A stretch of 64,000 nucleotides of DNA from Verrucomicrobiales bacterium (GTDB lineage Bacteria; Verrucomicrobiota; Verrucomicrobiia; Limisphaerales; J093): positions 62,001-126,000 of the forward strand of contig JABTUJ010000008.1 of assembly GCA_015075445.1 (NCBI GenBank). Reading direction: 5' to 3'. Both the position numbers and the translations under genes were made by a program. Positions 60,978 to 64,000 of the stretch are shown here, piece after piece; position 1 is the first letter of the stretch; every line of letters begins with the position of its first letter. The notes beneath the pieces are model-generated. The model was given only the letters and a program-made list of their open reading frames with translations, was not told the DNA's origin and ran no database searches.

Positions 60978-61469
60978 ATGTCACTGCTGGTCCATCTGGG
61001 AAATCTGAGTCGGCATCCGGCTCACCTGAGCGGGGAGCTGGAGGTGGAGGAACTGGCAGCGGGCGAGACGGCGCAGGATCTGGTGCGCGTGGACACACCC
61101 CTTCGCTACGCGGTGGAAGTGCAGGCACAGGCGGCTGCGATCCTCGTGACAGGGCGACTCGAGACGGACGTGACCTGCGAGTGCGCGCGGTGTCTCAAGA
61201 CCTTCCGCCGGCGGATCGTGATCGAGGGCTGGTCGGTGCTGTTGCCGCTGGAGGGGGAGGACCGTGTGCCGGTGGTGAACGACGCGGTGGACTTGACGCC
61301 TTTTGTTCGCGAAGATACTCTCCTCGCGCTTCCGCAACATCCGTTGTGTGATCCCGGGTGCGGCGGCTTGCCAGCAGCGCCGCCCCCTGAGGTGAAAGTT
61401 CCGGACACCGCCAGTCAGCAGCCGGGCGGAGTGTCGGTGTGGGCGGCGTTGGAGCGGCTGAAGTTTTAG
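60978..61469 (+). CDS. DUF177/YceD family protein
   Basis: The 163-residue protein has the family pattern: DTPLRYAVEVQAQAAAILVT, then CECARCLKTFRRRIVIEGWS with paired cysteines, an acidic stretch, VDLTPFVREDTLLALP, and HPLCDPGCGGLP. DUF177 proteins are conserved beside rpmF. In plants and cyanobacteria they are linked to 23S rRNA accumulation. The cysteines probably bind zinc. It lies 18 bp upstream of rpmF. Confidence 0.9.
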   Translation: MSLLVHLGNLSRHPAHLSGELEVEELAAGETAQDLVRVDTPLRYAVEVQAQAAAILVTGRLETDVTCECARCLKTFRRRIVIEGWSVLLPLEGEDRVPVVNDAVDLTPFVREDTLLALPQHPLCDPGCGGLPAAPPPEVKVPDTASQQPGGVSVWAALERLKF

Positions 61470-61487
61470 TGACCGAGATCAATTGAT

Positions 61488-61676
61488 ATGGGTGTTCCGA
61501 AACGAAAACCTTCGCACAGCCGCCAGCGTCAGCGTCGGGCTTACAACAGCGTGCTCACGCTGCCTCAAGTCAGTCTCTGTCCCCAGTGCGCGGCGCCGTA
61601 CGTGCCGCACCGGGCCTGTCCCGCCTGCGGTCATTACAAGGGACGGCAGGTCCTGACGGTCAAGGCCCAGGGATAG
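61488..61676 (+). CDS. rpmF: 50S ribosomal protein L32
   Basis: The 62-residue protein is MGVPKRKPSHSRQRQRRAYN at the start. It carries the zinc ribbon CPQC...CPAC and ends KGRQVLTVKAQG. Size and motifs are diagnostic of L32, with all four zinc cysteines kept. It is between DUF177 and plsX as in many bacteria. Confidence 0.97.
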   Translation: MGVPKRKPSHSRQRQRRAYNSVLTLPQVSLCPQCAAPYVPHRACPACGHYKGRQVLTVKAQG

Positions 61677-61730
61677 GGTGTTCCGGGAGTTTGCGCCGCG
61701 CGTCGAGGAGGCTCGTCGTGGGGTTGGCCT

Positions 61731-62774
61731 ATGCGCATAGCAGTGGATGTCATGGGGGGTGACCACGGCTGCGGCGTGGTAGTGGACGGCGCCCGGCAGG
61801 CTCTCCGGTCCAATCCCGCCATCACGACCCTGTACCTGGTCGGGCAACAGGCGGACATCAAAGCCTCGCTGGGTCATGGGTCGGCGGTGGATTCCCGGAT
61901 TGAGGTGGTCCACGCCAGCGAGGTGTTGACCATGGAGGACAAGCCCGTGGTGGCCCTGCGACGCAAGAAGGATGCCTCGGTGGTGCGCGCGGTCGAGCTC
62001 CTCAAGAGCGGACAGGCCGAAGCCCTGGTTTCACCCGGGAACACCGGGGGGGTGGTGACGGCCTCGACCATCAAGCTGAGGCGGTTGGCGGGCATCGACC
62101 GGCCGGCTATTCTGGCGGTGATACCGGCACCGGAGAATGATTTCGTGCTGGTGGATGCCGGGGCCAATGTCGAGTGCCGACCGGACCATCTGGCGCAGTT
62201 CGCCGTCATGGGCAGTGTCTATTCGCGCGAGGTGCTGGGCTATGCCCGGCCCCGGGTGGGGCTGCTCAGCGTGGGGACGGAGGACGTGAAGGGGAACGAT
62301 CTGACCCAGGAGACCTTCAAGCTCTGCAAGCAACTGCCGATCAATTTCATCGGGAACATCGAGGGGCATGACCTTTTCGACAACGGGGTCGATGTCGTGG
62401 TCTGCGATGGGTTTGTGGGGAACATCGTCCTGAAGACCTGCGAGAGCCTGGCCACCAGCATCTTCAAGTGGCTGCGCAAGGAACTGACCAAGACGCCGAA
62501 GCGGCAGTTGGGGGCTCTGCTGGCGAAGGGCGCCTTCCGGACGATGAAGCAGCGGGTGGATCCCGAGACCCACGGTGGCGCGCCCCTGCTGGGTCTCAAC
62601 GGCAACGTGATTATCGCGCACGGCGGGTCCCGCGAGCGGGCCATCATGAATGCGATCGGCCAGACCGTTCGCGTGGTGCAACACAAGGTCAACCAGATCA
62701 TCGTCCGCGACGTCGCGGCCGCCGCCGCTCTCTTCCAGCCCGGACTCCGGGCGGTCCCGCTCTCCGTCCCATGA
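61731..62774 (+). CDS. plsX: Phosphate acyltransferase PlsX
   Basis: The 347-residue protein begins MRIAVDVMGGDHG, the diagnostic PlsX N terminus. It continues with HASEVLTMEDKPVVALRRKK, ALVSPGNTGGVVTAS, FVLVDAGANVECRPDHLAQF and GNIEGHDLFDNGVDVVVCDG. It converts acyl-ACP to acyl-phosphate for phospholipid synthesis. Its stop overlaps the fabH start by 4 bp, so the two are coupled. Confidence 0.97.
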   Translation: MRIAVDVMGGDHGCGVVVDGARQALRSNPAITTLYLVGQQADIKASLGHGSAVDSRIEVVHASEVLTMEDKPVVALRRKKDASVVRAVELLKSGQAEALVSPGNTGGVVTASTIKLRRLAGIDRPAILAVIPAPENDFVLVDAGANVECRPDHLAQFAVMGSVYSREVLGYARPRVGLLSVGTEDVKGNDLTQETFKLCKQLPINFIGNIEGHDLFDNGVDVVVCDGFVGNIVLKTCESLATSIFKWLRKELTKTPKRQLGALLAKGAFRTMKQRVDPETHGGAPLLGLNGNVIIAHGGSRERAIMNAIGQTVRVVQHKVNQIIVRDVAAAAALFQPGLRAVPLSVP

Positions 62775-63808
62775 CCACGAGTGCCCGGAAACCCTTCCGC
62801 AACCCCCGCGCCCGTCACAACTACCTAGGCCGCCCCTGCTCGATCGCCGCCGTTGGTGCGTACGTGCCCGAGCGGGTTGTCACCAACGCGGATCTCGAAC
62901 AGTTGGTGGAGACCTCGGACGAGTGGATCTTCACGCGCACCGGGATCAAGGAGCGTCGGCAAGCTGCGGCCGGGGAGGCCACCTCCGACCTGGCGGCCAA
63001 GGCAGCGCAGAGGGCCATGGCCAACGCCCAGGTTTCGGCGGATCAGATCGACCTGATCATCACCGCCACGGTGACGCCGGACATGCCGTTTCCCTCCACC
63101 TCCTGTCTGGTGCAGCAGAAGATCGGGGCGAAACGCGCCGCGGCCTTCGACATCGAGGCGGCCTGCTCGGGATTCATCTACGCCCTCGAGATCGGCCAGC
63201 AGTTCATCATGTCGCGCACCTACGACACCGTGTTGGTGATCGGGGCGGACAAGCTCACCAGCGTGGTGGATTGGGCGGACCGGAACACCTGCGTGCTGTT
63301 CGGCGACGGCGCCGGCGCCGCCATCCTGCAGAACCGGCCGGGCTCGCACGGTCTGCTGACGGTGTGTCTGGGCGCGGATGGCAGCAAGGGGGACGTGTTG
63401 TGCGTACCGGGCGGCGGCAGTCGACTGCCGGCATCCACCCAGTCACTGGCGCAGCGGCAGCATTATATCCGGATGGACGGGCGGGAGACGTTCAAGTACG
63501 CGGTTCAAGCCATGCTGGCGGCGGGCAAGGAAGCGCTGACGCGCTGTGAACTGGACATCTCGCAGATCGCCTGCGTGATTCCACATCAGGCCAACCGCCG
63601 CATCATCGAGGCGGTGTCGGAGCGTCTCGGGGCACGGCCCGAGCAGGTGTTCATCAACCTGGATCGCTACGGCAACACGTCGGCCGCCTCCGTGGCCCTG
63701 GCGCTGGACGAGGCGGTCGCCTGTGGCCGTGTCCAGCGGGGTGACTTGATCCTCTTGGTGGTGTTCGGGGCCGGTTTCACCTGGGGTGCGGCTGTCATCG
63801 AATGGTGA
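62771..63808 (+). CDS. fabH: 3-oxoacyl-ACP synthase III
   Basis: The 345-residue protein has a basic N-terminal extension of about 20 residues, then the FabH fold. The catalytic triad is Cys in DIEAACSGFIYAL, His in VIPHQANRRII and Asn in RYGNTSAASV. It condenses acetyl-CoA with malonyl-ACP to start fatty-acid synthesis. Start ATG 62771 overlaps the plsX stop by 4 bp. The frame extending upstream inside plsX is a shadow. Confidence 0.96.
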   Translation: MTTSARKPFRNPRARHNYLGRPCSIAAVGAYVPERVVTNADLEQLVETSDEWIFTRTGIKERRQAAAGEATSDLAAKAAQRAMANAQVSADQIDLIITATVTPDMPFPSTSCLVQQKIGAKRAAAFDIEAACSGFIYALEIGQQFIMSRTYDTVLVIGADKLTSVVDWADRNTCVLFGDGAGAAILQNRPGSHGLLTVCLGADGSKGDVLCVPGGGSRLPASTQSLAQRQHYIRMDGRETFKYAVQAMLAAGKEALTRCELDISQIACVIPHQANRRIIEAVSERLGARPEQVFINLDRYGNTSAASVALALDEAVACGRVQRGDLILLVVFGAGFTWGAAVIEW

Positions 63809-63859
63809 ACCAGAATCATTGACGGCCTGATGATCCATGGTAGATTTTCGCCGTTGCTT

Positions 63860-64000
63860 ATGTCGCCCAGTAAAATCGACACGCTGAACGCCTTCCAGCC
63901 CGTGACGGTGGCCTCGGGTCAGACCCGGCTGCTGCTCTCGGAGCAGGAGGTGGTGATCCGCAAGAGCGGTCTCGAATTCCTCTCCCTGCGGCCGCTGCCG
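63860..64000 (+). CDS. Hypothetical protein, N-terminal fragment
   Basis: From an ATG at 63860, 47 codons run to the edge of the window: MSPSKIDTLNAFQPVTVASG, then QTRLLLSEQEVVIRKSGLEF. The mix of hydrophobic and charged residues looks like a real protein start. Nothing can be said about its family from this piece. It lies 51 bp after fabH on the same strand. Confidence 0.55.
   Translation, partial: MSPSKIDTLNAFQPVTVASGQTRLLLSEQEVVIRKSGLEFLSLRPLP

Noticed and set aside
1..64000. tRNA or rRNA genes
   Set aside because: I looked for rRNA-like stretches and tRNA arm patterns and saw none that I could support by eye; a tRNAscan/Infernal run would be decisive.

Overview
The window is high-GC bacterial DNA with dense coding on both strands. 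It most likely comes from a Verrucomicrobiota chromosome close to Pedosphaera/Limisphaera. The pointers are a DUF1549/DUF1553 protein with a planctomycete-type cytochrome c domain, a DUF1552 protein, a prepilin-like secreted protein with the characteristic LLPALAKAK motif, an ECF sigma factor paired with a Ser/Thr kinase, and a RAYT transposase with its REP repeats. This placement is inferred from gene content, not from a phylogeny.

Layout. 1-7.5 kb: amidohydrolase and aminotransferase pair, an RlmN-type radical SAM enzyme, a large cytochrome/LamG protein and a sialidase. 7.5-11.9 kb: a translationally coupled MacAB-like ABC exporter operon (adaptor, ATPase, two permeases). 12-29.4 kb: aldo/keto reductase, a phosphohexomutase, an octaheme-TPR cytochrome, an O-antigen-ligase-like protein with a LamG insert, an octanucleotide minisatellite just upstream of an FtsB/DivIC gene, a prepilin-like protein, a DUF1552 protein, a di-heme peroxidase, an adenylate cyclase, a REP-associated transposase, a cysteine desulfurase and a methyltransferase. 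46.4-59.2 kb: UbiE/MenG, several secreted proteins (Ca-binding, beta-helix, PKD), the sigma factor/kinase pair, two copies of a 109-bp inverted-repeat element, gamma-glutamyltransferase and a HEAT-repeat protein. 59.3-64 kb: a FecR-domain protein, then the housekeeping run coaD, DUF177, rpmF, plsX, fabH.

The most interesting part is 29.4-46.1 kb. Eighteen genes, all on the minus strand and often overlapping by 4 bp, make a roughly 14.7-kb block that I cannot assign to a known system. It encodes: at least four copies of one beta-rich domain spread over three proteins; a Tyr/Pro/Glu repeat protein; three neighbouring low-complexity proteins carrying poly-arginine stretches; and a set of enzymes that attack membranes, cell wall or protein (an OmpA-phospholipase A2 fusion, a zinc phospholipase C-like protein, an M15-like peptidase, a transglutaminase-like peptidase and a papain-like protein). 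A well-formed sigma-54 promoter lies 47-73 bp before the first gene. Two perfect palindromes lie at enhancer distance, and the next gene upstream encodes a sigma-54 activator with an intact GAFTGA loop but an apparent pseudo-receiver domain. My reading, which is inference, is a sigma-54-controlled, virus-derived or virus-like protein particle carrying lytic cargo. There is no terminase, packaging ATPase, portal, integrase, tail sheath or replication gene in the window.
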